Below are positions 10,337 through 20,306 of a DNA stretch of 64,000 nucleotides, in pieces (position 1 is the first letter of the stretch; the number at the start of each line of letters is the position of its first letter). This stretch comes from Hormiphora californensis. Its lineage: Eukaryota; Ctenophora; Tentaculata; Cydippida; Pleurobrachiidae. The notes under the pieces were generated by a model. That model worked only from the letters and a program-made list of their open reading frames with translations. It was not told where the DNA came from and ran no database searches. The translations under genes were made by a program, and so were the position numbers. The stretch covers positions 4,650,404 through 4,714,403 of the forward strand of contig CM035353.1 in assembly GCA_020137815.1 (NCBI GenBank), given 5' to 3'.

Positions 10337-10517
10337 ATAATTGAAAAGGATCCTATTGGAATAGGGACACCGATCGCGATCACAAAAGCTGGGCCTGCGT
10401 TGAATGGCCCCAAGAGGGAAACTCTATATCCACTATTAAGTTTAATACGATTAAAAAAAAACCGAGTAAAGATCGGCAACGCTAAATATCCTTGTAATAT
10501 TGTGGGAATTCACCCTG
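10337..10517 (+). CDS. Internal exon, about 60 aa, unknown
   Basis: It lies between an acceptor GCATTAG (ends 10336) and a donor GTAAGT (10518). The frame reads IIEKDPIGIGTPIAITKAG and later NRVKIGNAKYPCNIVGIHP. A related donor-bordered segment ends at 10977 (GKAYPCIKSWRYLM then GTAAGT), so the exon type is duplicated. The head resembles the HLIIGKAEEKGT stretch at 8685. Confidence 0.35.
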
Positions 10518-11081
10518 GTAAGTATAAACGTGTTAACGAATTAACCCGTTAGAAACAGCACATTACGGTGGTCCACTTGGGTTAGCTGGATGTGGTACAA
10601 TGGCTTAACGAGGGGAGTGTCCGTGGACCACCTTTCCCAGTCACTTCCTTCACTTCCTTACTTTTTTAGATAAGAAGAGCGCAGAACGTATAGAAAACGC
10701 TATAACTAATACCAGCCCTAAGAAGAGGAAGATTATTAACAAAGGTGAGAAATTCAATCGACGGCGACATAAATATACTTAGGTTGTATAGGCCAGTATA
10801 CAGACTGTTTTGTTGACTTTCTCTAGGACGAGGTTGTATTTAGTATTGATGAGATGGGTTACATAGCGGGGAGAGGAAAGGGTAATCTTTACAGTAAAGT
10901 TTTCGGCAATACAAAACGGCAAAGCACACGTATGCGGCAAAGCATACCCGTGCATTAAGTCATGGAGGTATTTGATGGTAAGTATAAACGAATAAATATA
11001 CAGAAAGATTCCCCCACGGGAATACGGATCCTGCCGGACTTTGTGTGCTGCGGTTTAAACCAGGAAAAGTGATTGCTTATA

Positions 11082-11280
11082 ATCCGGGGAAAGCAGCTGT
11101 CTACAAGACAACAGCGACAAATCCCGGCAATATCGGTTGATAACAACTCCGCCCATTATCAAAGGAGTGGACCCTGAAACCTCCGAAACTACAAAGCAGG
11201 AGACGGCGCGCCGAGCACACGATAAACAGCTTGGGGCTGCACTGGCGAGGGCAAATCACATCAAGAAACATCACGAGTAG
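11082..11280 (+). CDS. Terminal exon, about 65 aa, unknown
   Basis: Open from after 11083 to TAG at 11278-11280. It contains ITTPPIIKGVDPETSETTKQ and ends ALARANHIKKHHE. There is no in-frame ATG, so it should be a last exon. A strong hairpin follows the stop by 10 bases. Confidence 0.3.
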
Positions 11281-11290
11281 TTACTACTCA

Positions 11291-11323
11291 CTCCCTGGAA
11301 ACTTACTGTAGTTTCCAGGGGAG
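11291..11323. other. Stem-loop just after a stop codon
   Basis: CTCCCTGGAAACT (11291-11303) pairs with AGTTTCCAGGGGAG (11310-11323), leaving one bulged base and a 6-base loop. It could be an RNA 3' end element or transposon debris. Confidence 0.4.
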
Positions 11324-11604
11324 AGAGGGAATTATTATGTAATTAAGCGAAACCCTGGCAGGTCTCAATTATAATTTAGAAATTCAACAGATTTTAGGTC
11401 GCCGACTTTTAAGTTGAACAGATCATGTCCAAAACGAGTAGAGATAACTTGGAGACAACGCTTGGCTATAAGATTCATGAGCGAACATTTGTATGAAGCA
11501 TACCAAATTCAAGCTTCGTCCAGCAAATCGTCCAAGAATTCTATTTTGTGCTAGGATAGAGCAAGCCGAGGAGTGGGCCATGAAGATTTCCAACACTCAG
11601 TTCA

Positions 11605-11838
11605 ATGGGGACAGCTGCATTAGTGGAGTCTAGTCGGGCAAGAAGGACTCGCAGTGCGCCCCCTGTGGAAGAAGTTGCCACCACCTCTTCAGCACACTAT
11701 GACCCCTTCCTGAGAACCCTGGTGAACAATCTTGTCCACTACACCCACTGCGACACCGACATACACGAGCGACTGGGTGGCAATGCCAAGGTGGTCATTC
11801 ACGGGTCATTCACCTATCTGCTCTCATCAACGACTTGA
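11605..11838 (+). CDS. Hypothetical protein, 77 aa
   Basis: ATG-initiated frame with an Arg-rich start (SRARRTRSAPPVEEVATTSS) and HYTHCDTDIHERLGG later. Just upstream, 11554-11600 repeats a segment found in the next frame (QAEEWAMKISNTQF versus QAEEWSVNISNPQF), so a partial tandem duplication is present. Confidence 0.3.
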   Translation: MGTAALVESSRARRTRSAPPVEEVATTSSAHYDPFLRTLVNNLVHYTHCDTDIHERLGGNAKVVIHGSFTYLLSSTT

Positions 11839-11922
11839 TGATAGCCGCCGAATTCATAATAAAGTAAATACTAAATACTAACTAAACACTAAATAGATTC
11901 TATAATCAAACTCTAACAGAGC

Positions 11923-12225
11923 ATGTTTTCAGCCAATACCGGATTGTTCCAGATGGTCGCCCAGTCTGGTGACATGACGGTAATGTGGGATACCGACGAG
12001 GAGGAGACACTAATCGACGGAGTAATCGCCTCCAAGTCATATGCAGAGCAAGCAGAGGAGTGGTCCGTGAATATTTCCAACCCTCAGTTTAAAAAGGACT
12101 TATTGTTTCTGATGGGGGTTGCTAAGGTAATGAAGGCTGCCAGCGAGAGGGTCCAGAAAATGGGTAACCAGTTGAACCAGGTCTTCAACACCATTGGAGA
12201 TCTGGTATACATCAGCTTGTGCTAG
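11923..12225 (+). CDS. Hypothetical protein, 100 aa
   Basis: The frame begins MFSANTGLFQMVAQSGDMTV. Its centre is acidic and helical (WDTDEEETLIDG, YAEQAEEWSVNISNPQFKKD) and VAKVMKAASERVQKMGNQLN looks amphipathic. It overlaps the next frame by about 30 bases, where an intron may lie. It stands directly before a CACTA-like transposase remnant and could belong to it. Confidence 0.35.
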   Translation: MFSANTGLFQMVAQSGDMTVMWDTDEEETLIDGVIASKSYAEQAEEWSVNISNPQFKKDLLFLMGVAKVMKAASERVQKMGNQLNQVFNTIGDLVYISLC

Positions 12226-12676
12226 GATTCAATCATTTGTAAGAGGGATAACAGGAAATAGGAGCAATTGCAATTTCATCATCGGACTAAAAGAAACAGG
12301 GAGAGGGGATGTTTACAGGTTACCCATATATCCGATCTGGTACTTTATGTCAGATGTTTTGATAGTGCGACCGACCAAAGAAATAATGCGGAAATCGTGG
12401 ATTCCGCCTTTTACAAGTAGTTTGGTGCCAGTAATCACTGTTGTAATGAACATCGACGGGGTCGAGTGTGCGGCAAGCGCTCAGAGATCCCTCTACCCAC
12501 TGATGCTTGCTGTAAACGAGTTGCCACCACCACTCCGTTCAAAGATTCTGGTCATACCGTTTCTTTTCACCAAGACTCGAAGTGAAAAGTTTGATGAGAA
12601 ACTGACTTACCTTGTGAGGGACATGAATGAACTTAATACCAGTGGTACTAATGCAAGTAAAAATAGGAATCAATAA
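12194..12676 (+). pseudogene. CACTA/EnSpm-like (tnp2-type) transposase fragment, copy 1
   Basis: The segment PVITVVMNIDGVECAASA, LYPLMLAVNELPPPLRSK and KFDEKLTYLVRDMNELNTSG follows the tnp2-family pattern: 'l.l..DGv.......s..P..l.vNeLPp..R', then 'f...L...v.dlneL...G'. A second copy lies at 46107-46620. The N-terminal 80 residues are not diagnostic. Only the tail of the catalytic region is present, so it is a remnant or an exon of a domesticated gene. Confidence 0.5.
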
Positions 12677-12714
12677 ATGTTAAATCTACCTGGATTAAAA
12701 CTAAATTACTACAG

Positions 12715-12854
12715 AGAATGTTGATTCCGACTCGCCAGATGCGAGATTTGTATGTGGCAAGTGTGGCTACAAAAACAGCCACAAGGGGAACCATGACAGA
12801 CACTGTGCTACACATATGCCCAGTATATTTCAGATGAAGTACCACAGGATTTGA
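12715..12854 (+). CDS. Exon with one C2H2 zinc finger
   Basis: It follows an acceptor (TTACTACAG, ends 12714) and ends with TGA at 12852-12854. The frame reads ENVDSDSPDARFVCGKCGY, then KNSHKGNHDRHCATHM. Spacing is C-x2-C-x12-H-x3-H, the classical C2H2 pattern, with an aromatic before the first Cys. It lies 40 bases after the CACTA-like frame. The finger is intact and should be able to hold zinc. Confidence 0.6.
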
Positions 12855-12859
12855 CTGGA

Positions 12860-13660
12860 TCCAGCGTATCTTCATATAATCTAGACTTATCACTTTGTTT
12901 TTTATTCAAACGTTATAGATATTAATTCATTATAAATTTAATACATTGCCGGTTATTACAAGGGAACATGCTGTCAAGAAGTGACTAGCATTCCGTCACA
13001 GCTATCAAGCTAAATAAATGGATGAAGGCACGAATTTCCAGACCATAGGAATTCGGATACTACCAGTGCGGACCGGGAACTGTATCTGCTACGTTGGCCA
13101 TCCCTAGATGTGGGGAAGAAAAACGACGGTGATACCCTGGGGAAACTAGTGTACAATACGATATATGTGTACTTGGAGTAACACCGACAAAAATGTATTA
13201 TAGGAGAACCCGCGGAACCCCAAATGGTCTAAAATTCTACATCGCAGGTGAACAAAAATATTGCTCGACATGTAACTACAGAATATTTTAACAACAAAAA
13301 TTAAAAAATAACTGTCAATTGTATAAGCACTAGAGACAGATTCTGAGTGTAACAAGTGGTCCTGTATAGGAGATAATCGCGGAGTACAGACCGCGGCAGA
13401 GATGATGGTATAGGATGATATTATATGGTGATATAATAAGTATAGCTCATATCATCACACCGGGCTGTATAGGAGATCCACCTAGCAGATTAGTTATAAT
13501 ACAGTGAACTACCTGGAGGTCAACATGAATCTGGAAAACCACAAGCCACACAGAAAACCTAATTGGACAGACCTACCAGGATATCGACCAATCGACCCGG
13601 TCCTGTCCTCTATAATAAGCTACTAGAGAAACTGATACTTAATCATCTGTAGACGATAGC
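12860..13660. other. AT-rich spacer, nothing firm
   Basis: No frame or paired repeat that I can support. ATGATATTATATGGTGATAT and similar words near 13410-13460 are low-complexity. Confidence 0.35.
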
Positions 13661-13667
13661 TCCTGAT

Positions 13668-13901
13668 ATGGGGGACTTTGAGCTAGAATTTATGGTACAA
13701 GAGGGACCCAATAGATTTGTCTGGAGGGCACCTGGGGGGCTAAAGTATGATCCACCTAATTTTTCGTTTATAAGTACATGTACTTATGTAAATATTTATG
13801 ACCACAAACATGACAATGTCGTAAAAGCCTGCTCCAAAGGACCAACCCTGGATCATAACCACGGATGCTACTCCTACAACAGGTCGTTTCGGCATCACTA
13901 A
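13668..13901 (+). CDS. EFMVQEG module, 77 aa frame
   Basis: It begins MGDFELEFMVQEGPNRFVWR and continues APGGLKYDPPN before running into less convincing sequence, so the exon may end near 13760. Copies lie at 9731 and 14022. Unknown family. Confidence 0.35.
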   Translation: MGDFELEFMVQEGPNRFVWRAPGGLKYDPPNFSFISTCTYVNIYDHKHDNVVKACSKGPTLDHNHGCYSYNRSFRHH

Positions 13902-14021
13902 AGTGAATGAGGAGGCATATATCTTGTAGACACTACCGCTCTCACTGCTAAGCGTATTTACCTGAACGAACCGCAGGACAAAGAAGTTTTACAAACATCG
14001 GAAGGAGTGAAAAGGGTCGAT

Positions 14022-14294
14022 ATGGGGGACTTTGAGCTAGAATTTATGGTGCAAGAGGGGGCTAATAGATTTGTCAGGAGGATTTGTCTGGAGGGAACCT
14101 GGGGGGGGGCTAAAGTATGATCCACTTAGCTGGGAATGGCCTAGTAAAGTTCTTTGTAAACTCTCTGTCCCGGTCCTGGCACCAGGGTCACGTGGAATAT
14201 GGTCGTTCCCCCCACTGAAGAAATCGAAAGGGTAGAGAAAGAACTCATGGACAGAAAAGCTACAGATAAGGCCATGAGAAAGATGCGAAATTAA
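14022..14294 (+). CDS. EFMVQEG module followed by a Glu/Lys-rich exon
   Basis: MGDFELEFMVQEGANRFV starts at 14022, then a small internal duplication (GATTTGTC repeated) disrupts the frame. A second frame, ATG 14199 to TAA 14292-14294, reads MVVPPTEEIERVEKELMDRK and ends KAMRKMRN, typical of a short coiled-coil C-terminus. They are likely exons of the same duplicated gene type as at 13668. Confidence 0.35.
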
Positions 14295-15170
14295 TCAGCA
14301 TTTTGATTATGTTTAGTGTTCCATTTACTAGTTTATTTTAACCTCATAAATTATTGTTTTTAATAAGTTCCACAATGAACTGATCTGCTACATGAATAAT
14401 AAGGTATCCAAAATAATAACCCACAGCACATACCCAAACTCTATCATTACATAATGAGATACTAACTCCCGTTTTAGGGCAATATGTTAACCTTAAATCT
14501 ATTCAAGTCGGAAATCCCTGAGACATTCAAAGATAAACAATTCACTTCGATGCTGTATTTTTTGACTTCCTCAAACCTATCTTGGTATCATTGTTCACAC
14601 CAATATTGTTGGAGGGCGCGATATGACATCGAAGACGCTCATTTATTAGACGTTTCGGCTGTACGGCCATTATCAATAATGCTATGGGGGAATTTACATT
14701 AGCACATTACATAAGACATCAATATGTACATAGGGGACAAAATTGTAAAAGACTGGACCAAACGGCAAACACACACAACATAAACAGAAGCCAAAAACAA
14801 AAAACGAAACTGCTCCTTCATAAAAAACTCTTATTTACATTAATTTACACATGAAATATTATAACAAAATACTAAAAAATGAACCCGTTGTTGCACATTT
14901 TGTTTAGTGGTGGCCTTAGTCGTGTAATGGCACGGCTCTCTCTGAGATAGGCATCTATGGGGTCTCTACCCTTATTTATTATATCAAAATTGAAAATATT
15001 GAAGAATGCATCGTATTCCCTTCTCCCTGCTTGTCCGTATATGAGCTCCGGGTGCATCTCATTAGCGTGTTCTGCTACTGCGGAGCAGTCCACATGTCCC
15101 AATCTGGTGTGAGTTTCACACTACAAGCCCGGCTCCACCAGATGATGAAAAATCCAACAAAATATACATC

Positions 15171-15710
15171 ATGAAACTGCCATACACCAATGAGGGTGCC
15201 CTACGAAAGGTGAAGAAAGCAGTTAAAGAATCTGGGCTGCCGATCCGTGTGGTAACATCTTCGGGAAGAACTGTTGCTAGCTTGGTGAAAAACCATTACA
15301 ACAACAAAGAAGAAAACAGTCAAAACTGTGAATGCGAGCTGCATCAACATGGCATTCCATGCTCGACGGAAAACGTAGTGTACCGTGCTTCGTGCAACCT
15401 ATGCAACAACGGTACCTACATAGGTGTGACAAGCCGCCCTCTGAAACACCGGATCGCCGAGCACGAAACTCACACCAGATTGGGACATGTGGACTGCTCC
15501 GCAGTAGCAGAACACGCTAATGAGATGCACCCGGAGCTCATATACGGACAAGCAGGGAGAAGGGAATACGATGCATTCTTCAATATTTTCAATTTTGATA
15601 TAATAAATAAGGGTAGAGACCCCATAGATGCCTATCTCAGAGAGAGCCGTGCCATTACACGACTAAGGCCACCACTAAACAAAATGTGCAACAACGGGTT
15701 CATTTTTTAG
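15171..15710 (+). CDS. Penelope-like C-terminal region with GIY-YIG endonuclease
   Basis: The 179-residue frame is open upstream of the first ATG, so the protein is 5'-truncated. Residues 1-45 (MKLPYTNEGALRKVKKAVKE) match the region after the RT. A Cys/His cluster follows (CECELHQHGIPC, VVYRASCNLC), then the GIY-YIG core TYIGVTSRPLKHRIAEHE with catalytic Tyr and Arg visible, and a C-terminal segment EYDAFFNIFNFDIINKGRDP with the usual acidic region. It ends LNKMCNNGFIF and TAG. The endonuclease cuts DNA to prime reverse transcription. No RT is present here, so this copy cannot move by itself. Confidence 0.85.
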   Translation: MKLPYTNEGALRKVKKAVKESGLPIRVVTSSGRTVASLVKNHYNNKEENSQNCECELHQHGIPCSTENVVYRASCNLCNNGTYIGVTSRPLKHRIAEHETHTRLGHVDCSAVAEHANEMHPELIYGQAGRREYDAFFNIFNFDIINKGRDPIDAYLRESRAITRLRPPLNKMCNNGFIF

Positions 15711-15898
15711 TATTTTGTTATAATATTTCATGTGTAAATTAATGTAAATAAGAGTTTTTTATGAAGGAGCAGTTTCGTTTTTTGTTTTTGGCTTCTGTTT
15801 ATGTTGTGTGTGTTTGCCGTTTGGTCCAGTCTTTTACAATTTTGTCCCCTATGTACATATTGATGTCTTATGTAATGTGCTAATGTAAATTCCCCCAT

Positions 15899-15942
15899 AG
15901 CATTATTGATAATGGCCGTACAGCCGAAACGTCTAATAAATG
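15899..15942 (+). ncRNA. Decayed hammerhead ribozyme of the Penelope-like element
   Basis: TTGATAA stands where an active ribozyme has CTGATGA. It is followed by a short stem (GGC / GCC around a CGTACA loop) and then GAAACGTC. Flanking CATT...AATG can form stem I. Hammerheads are known in Penelope-like elements. Two core bases are changed, so activity is not expected. The inverted arm carries the same sequence reversed near 14640-14683. Confidence 0.5.
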
Positions 15943-16002
15943 AGCGTCTTCGATGTCATATCGCGCCCTCCAACAATATTGGTGTGAACAATGATACCAA
16001 GA

Positions 16003-16170
16003 TATACTACCCCACCAGCCTCCACCATCTCCAAATTCCTCAAACCTGTTTATGAGCATTATACCCAGGAGTTAATCCTGCTGAGAATGGTACCAGGGCA
16101 CAATACAAATATCAACGATGGTCCATCCTCAGTAAAGCTAAATTCCATGGCAAGCGACGTCAAGAGTTGA
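16003..16170 (+). CDS. FLKPVYE exon copy, coding-like
   Basis: Open from the element's edge to TGA at 16168-16170, reading STISKFLKPVYEHYTQELIL and ending NSMASDVKS. Related copies at 14548-14577 (DAVFFDFLKPI) and 16940-16990 (DAVFFDFLKPVYEDGTR). The last residues overlap the head of the next frame. Confidence 0.35.
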   Translation, partial: YTTPPASTISKFLKPVYEHYTQELILLRMVPGHNTNINDGPSSVKLNSMASDVKS

Positions 16171-16403
16171 GTGTAAACTTGGCCTTGTTGATTTATCAGC
16201 ACGGCCACTCCAAACTCTCTGAAATCTGTGATGACCTAGGTCTTCCTGTGAAAGAGGGCCGGACACTCAACCGCCAGAACAACTCCCACATACAAAGGAG
16301 AGAATGGGCAGACATACAAGCCCATCTTTTGTTGTTTAACCCCTCTGTTACCCTCAGTCTGGTAAAATACGATGCAAGTACTGTGTCTAAAGACAGGGTA
16401 TAA
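16146..16403 (+). CDS. KFHGKRRQ module, hypothetical
   Basis: The frame AKFHGKRRQELSVNLALL continues IYQHGHSKLSEICDDLGLPV and reads well to about residue 60, after which (HLLLFNPSVTLSL) it is probably intron read-through. The KFHGKRRQ start recurs at 16825 and 17408. The family is not recognised. The helical, basic character could suit nucleic-acid binding (inference). Confidence 0.35.
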   Translation, partial: HGKRRQELSVNLALLIYQHGHSKLSEICDDLGLPVKEGRTLNRQNNSHIQRREWADIQAHLLLFNPSVTLSLVKYDASTVSKDRV

Positions 16404-16587
16404 ATGGGACATCACTATGGACAAGACCAGGGGGGATCGGGAGGACAAGAAACGGACACCGAAATGGTCAACCATCCTCTACTCTGTTTCTGATCATATA
16501 AAGAAAGATGATCATGTGTCTAAGGTAATTCAGTTTATGGCAAAAGTAGTTGTACAAAAACACTTCCGAAGAGATAGTATGTTTTGA
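16372..16587 (+). CDS. Hypothetical charged protein, 71 aa
   Basis: It reads TGYKWDITMDKTRGDREDKK and VSDHIKKDDHVSKVIQFMAK, ending FRRDSMF. It overlaps the previous frame by 32 bases, so the two are probably successive exons. No domain recognised. Confidence 0.3.
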   Translation: MQVLCLKTGYKWDITMDKTRGDREDKKRTPKWSTILYSVSDHIKKDDHVSKVIQFMAKVVVQKHFRRDSMF

Positions 16588-16789
16588 AAACATTTCAACA
16601 GTTTTATACAAACAGACAATGGTCAATTTTTAGTGCTGAGTTATTATTTATCCGTTTTACATAAGAAAGAAAAATGAGTCAATAAGTCAAGAGTAATCAC
16701 TATTATATTAACCACAAGCTAAATACTAAGAAGAAATTCACCGGTGATATATTCCAATTAGGTTATGTATCAACTATCAAAGAGTATCT

Positions 16790-16990
16790 GACTCTGTTTT
16801 GTGGTCGTTTATATCGGAGGGAAAGTTTCACGGTAAGAGGCGGCAGTACTGGGTTCAACACCTCCCACCCATCTTCTTCGAGTACTGGGGTCAACACCTC
16901 CCACCCATCGAGTACTGGGTTCAACACCTCCACCTCGATGCTGTATTTTTTGACTTCCTGAAACCTGTTTATGAGGATGGTACCAGGTGA
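16790..16990 (+). pseudogene. Exon with three tandem EYWVQHLPPI repeats
   Basis: After KFHGKRRQ the segment EYWVQHLPPI occurs three times (27-30 bases per unit, 16847-16935) before DAVFFDFLKPVYEDGTR and a donor-like GGTGACAAAAG. It is a coding minisatellite fused to the FLKPVYE module. A second KFHGKR-type copy (17408-17460) leads into four 24-base units (TGGTAGTCGTGGGAGAAAG, 17495-17577). Confidence 0.4.
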
Positions 16991-17599
16991 CAAAAGAAAC
17001 ATCAATGAGTCAAGAGTCAATGAGTCAAGAGTAACCACTATATTACTAGTGAAACAAGTTTTGATGAATTTCGTTCTAATAATTACAAGCTAAATACTAA
17101 GAAGAAACTCACTGGTGATTATATTACAATTAGGTTATGTATCAAAGAGTAAGAATCAATTAACTTAAATAATATTTTTAATTCTCCGATTTGTAAAGAA
17201 TTATTTCCTTCTAAAGATCTTTCTTATGAAAATCTGTCTTCTTATGAAGATCTGATGAATTTAGATTCAATATGTGCTATAAATATGAAAAATCTATCAG
17301 AGCAAAATATATAATTAACTACAAAGATATAGTGCCATGCTGCATTGTAAGGATATGCCATTATGTTATTGTCATTTATATCTGAATCTGTTTTGTGGTC
17401 GTTTATATCGGAAAGTTTCACGGTAAGAGGCAGCATGGCAGGATCAGTTGGCTGACTGCGCCAGCTGGTTAGAAGCGTCTCTCGAGGGAGAAAGTGATCT
17501 GGTAGTCGTGGGAGAAAGTGCTCTGGTAGTCGTGGGAGAAAGTACTCTGGTAGTCGTGGGAGAAAGTGCTCTCCTGAGGACATGAGGACATTGAGAGAG

Positions 17600-18870
17600 A
17601 ATGATCAGGTGATGTGTCTCTGATCGAATTTTATTTAAAGTATTGAAGTATTTTAAATCCCGATTTCTATCCAGCGAGACAGGAAATCCCTAAAGGAGAA
17701 AACTGTGATATTAGGACGAAAGCTAAGGATCATGATGTCAGGAAGGGCGTGATGAGACTCCCATCGACAGCCCTAGAGCTTGAGTCGTGCCAACCGTTGC
17801 ACCTCCGACTCAGATCAACGGATTGGACCCTGCATCTTGCCTACAATGTGTTCACCACTGGTCAAGAGCAAAAAAAATTCGGGACCTTTGATAAAGTTTA
17901 CCTTGTCGGTAAAAGTTTGTTCGTTTCTTTCCTTTCGAAAATGGAGTTCCGAAGAGCTATATCTACTATAATTGCAATGGAGATATTTTTTCGTCCATTT
18001 TTCATTCTGTGATAATTTGGGTGGTAACATTATAAAAGTATGCTGTGACCGAGGGGGCTAAAAATATGAAAGACACAGTAGGGGATTCTAGGCAAAGCCC
18101 AAAAGGACGCAGGAAATGAAGACAAAGCGTCCTACATGAATTTATCAGTATCCGGCAGTGTCATACATTCACTGCAATAATCACGTTTCTAACTTAAGGG
18201 GTGCACATAAAAACTGGTAAAAAGGGTGGAGGGACGATTAGCTTGGGAACAAAAGCAGGACCATCGAGATGGCTGTTGCTATACAGGGCCTTTTATTCTT
18301 TAAAAACTGGAAGGGCCATGAGTATGTGCACATTTACGTTTACTCTGTACAGCTATTTGAATATCTGGTTGATAAGGGATTTATATATTATATGGGGTTT
18401 ATATAATACATTAGATCGGAATGTATCTACACACTATTCGTGGGATGGCGCAGCTGAACGGACCTTTGATTTCCCTCAAAAGGGGAAATCGATGTGTAGC
18501 GTAGTGTATCAGATATATATTTAAGATTCTAAAGTATCATTCTACCATTGTATCGTATTTTCTGCCCCCAACGATCTCGCGAGATGTTTGTGGAGCAGGT
18601 TTCCACCGTTTATGGCACAGACAAAGAAATGCTGGGTATCAAGGGTGTGAGGACATACCGTGATCTCACGGTCCAGGTGAAACACTGCATATGTCGAAAG
18701 GCACGAAATGACAGTATATACGTTACTGTATGGATTAATGTGAAATTCATCTTCACAGATGCAGTCACTTACAACAATACGCACCATTTACCACATATAA
18801 TAAACATCACAACGCGAGGAACTTAGGTCCACTGTGGGCAAACTCCATGATGAGGTAAATGTATATATAT
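17600..18870. other. Unresolved region
   Basis: Several short frames occur (for example 17749-18012 and 18548-18826), but none shows a known motif, a duplicated partner or convincing splice sites. I cannot support a gene here. Confidence 0.3.
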
Positions 18871-18878
18871 GAGGCATA

Positions 18879-19058
18879 AACTCTTGCCAGTGGCGCGTTA
18901 TTTCAGATACCTTTCTCCCAGCGCGCCGCTGGGAGAAGGTAGCTGTAGTTTATCCGCCACTGGCGGATAAACTGGTTTAAATCACGACGACGATCCCGAG
19001 GCGTAGCCGAGGGAGAGGCGGAGGGGTTTAAACCTATAACGCGTCTGTGGCAAGAGTT
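18879..19058. mobile_element. GC-rich multi-hairpin MITE, 180 bp, TA flanks
   Basis: Ends AACTCTTGCCAGTGGCGCG and its degenerate inverse, with TA at 18877-18878 and 19059-19060. Inside are three more stems: TTCTCCCAGCG/CGCTGGGAGAA, GTTTATCCGCCA/TGGCGGATAAAC and GGTTTAAA/TTTAAACC. As single strand it would form a cloverleaf-like shape. It abuts the next element. Confidence 0.7.
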
Positions 19059-19063
19059 TATGG

Positions 19064-19539
19064 GTTATATACCCTGCTTTAGTTGTTTGTTACAAGTATT
19101 ACACACTAACAAGAGAGAGAACACTAATCAAAACACACAAAGAGAACTGAGAAACAGTCAAAAACATCTCTCAATTGAGTGTACATTGTTTGGTAACAGT
19201 TACTAAGGAGAGAGAGAAAGAAATAACGAGATATGGGGCATGCCAGACATAACACAGAGGAATTGAGATAGTGAAACAAAAGGGAAGATAAAGAGAGAGT
19301 AATTGACGGAATGTGTTGTTTCTTTCTCTCCAATTTAGTGTGTAACTCTTCCAAACAGTGTTCCCTCTGTATTTCAGTAAGAACTGATCATTTACACACA
19401 CTTTGAATGTAACATAGGAGTTAAAAATAAATAACCTGCCAGTGGGAAATAATCTGCCGCTGGACTGGCTGGTTATCGAGAGCGCGCTAGTGGGACTTCT
19501 CGCCACTGGCGCATTATTTAAGTTAGCAGGGTATATAAC
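19064..19539. mobile_element. TIR element, 476 bp
   Basis: GTTATATACCCTGCT at the left (19064) is inverted at the right end (19525-19539). Near the right end are GCGCGCTAGTGGG and CGCCACTGGCGCATTATTT, which echo the neighbouring MITE (CAGTGGCGCGTTATTT). The two may be related families inserted side by side. No coding sequence. Confidence 0.5.
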
Positions 19540-20150
19540 TAGGTATCTACACACTGGTACCTCTTGGCACTGTGTGCCATGTGGTAATAGTAATACTAAT
19601 AGATGTTAGTATAAAGCTAGGGATGATTCCCGGAGAGTCTAAGGTATTATTCCACTTTTATATTTATTAAGGATCAGGACGAGTCAATCCTGGTTAAGCT
19701 GGGACTAGTCGAGGAGCCAAGTGAGAACAGTGAGGAGGACAATACGGTTCTTGAGGATTCTGAGATAGTCCAAGAGTCTAAGGTATTATTCCACTAAAAA
19801 CAATTGGTTTCCTAGCGTAATTAAATTATTTGACATGGCATTTATCATGTGTAACTATTTTTGTCGCAATACCCTCATGATAATTATTGGTCCCCAACAA
19901 TTTTAAATAGGGAATGAAATATAAGATGGCGATTACTTTGATGAGTTTGCGAGGGTAGTCATGCCATGTATCCCATGGAGAGTGGATGGAGATGAAGACG
20001 GGCAGTGTCATCCGTAGACACTATCTCAGAATATTAAAAACCCTATTCTCTCACCAAATGTACTGCCTGTCGCGGCCGATTCCTAGCACCAATGATCCGG
20101 CATGTTCATTCACCCAACTCTTCCTTTCTATTTCAACTCATTTCACTCAC
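19540..20150. other. Spacer with a duplicated donor-like segment
   Basis: GAGTCTAAGGTATTATTCCA occurs at about 19636 and again at 19774, each preceded by coding-like sequence (for example DQDESILVKLGLVEEPSENS). This looks like a duplicated exon end with donor GTATTA. No complete gene model is possible. Confidence 0.3.
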
Positions 20151-20156
20151 CCCATC

Positions 20157-20306
20157 ATGAACACCCACACAGGTGCCCCCAAAAAGAAAGCTCGTGTATC
20201 CAGCGCAGCCACCCTAGCACACACAGTACAAAGCTTCGGAGACACATCTACTGACAACGAACAACTCACTTCCACTAAAGGAGTTAGAAGGACCCCCGGA
20301 TATTGA
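20157..20306 (+). CDS. First exon or short protein with NLS-like start
   Basis: ATG at 20157 gives MNTHTGAPKKKARVSSAATL and runs to TGA at 20304. PKKKARV closely resembles the classical monopartite nuclear localisation signal. It directly precedes the minisatellite-bearing module and may be its first exon, with the splice near ACCCCCGGATATTG. Confidence 0.4.
   Translation: MNTHTGAPKKKARVSSAATLAHTVQSFGDTSTDNEQLTSTKGVRRTPGY

Larger units (their letters stand above)
14578..16004 (+). mobile_element. Penelope-like element, 5'-truncated, with inverted partial copy
   Basis: 14578-15117 is the reverse complement of 15465-16004 (540 bases, essentially perfect as read). The spacer 15118-15464 together with the right arm is the 3' part of a Penelope-like element, encoding its GIY-YIG endonuclease. 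Penelope-like elements commonly carry partial inverted or tandem copies of themselves (established knowledge). Both ends show TAT before CTTGG. The flanks (14548-14577, 16020-16050) are copies of an FLKPVYE exon type also seen at 16940, so the element sits in or next to duplicated gene sequence. Confidence 0.85.
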
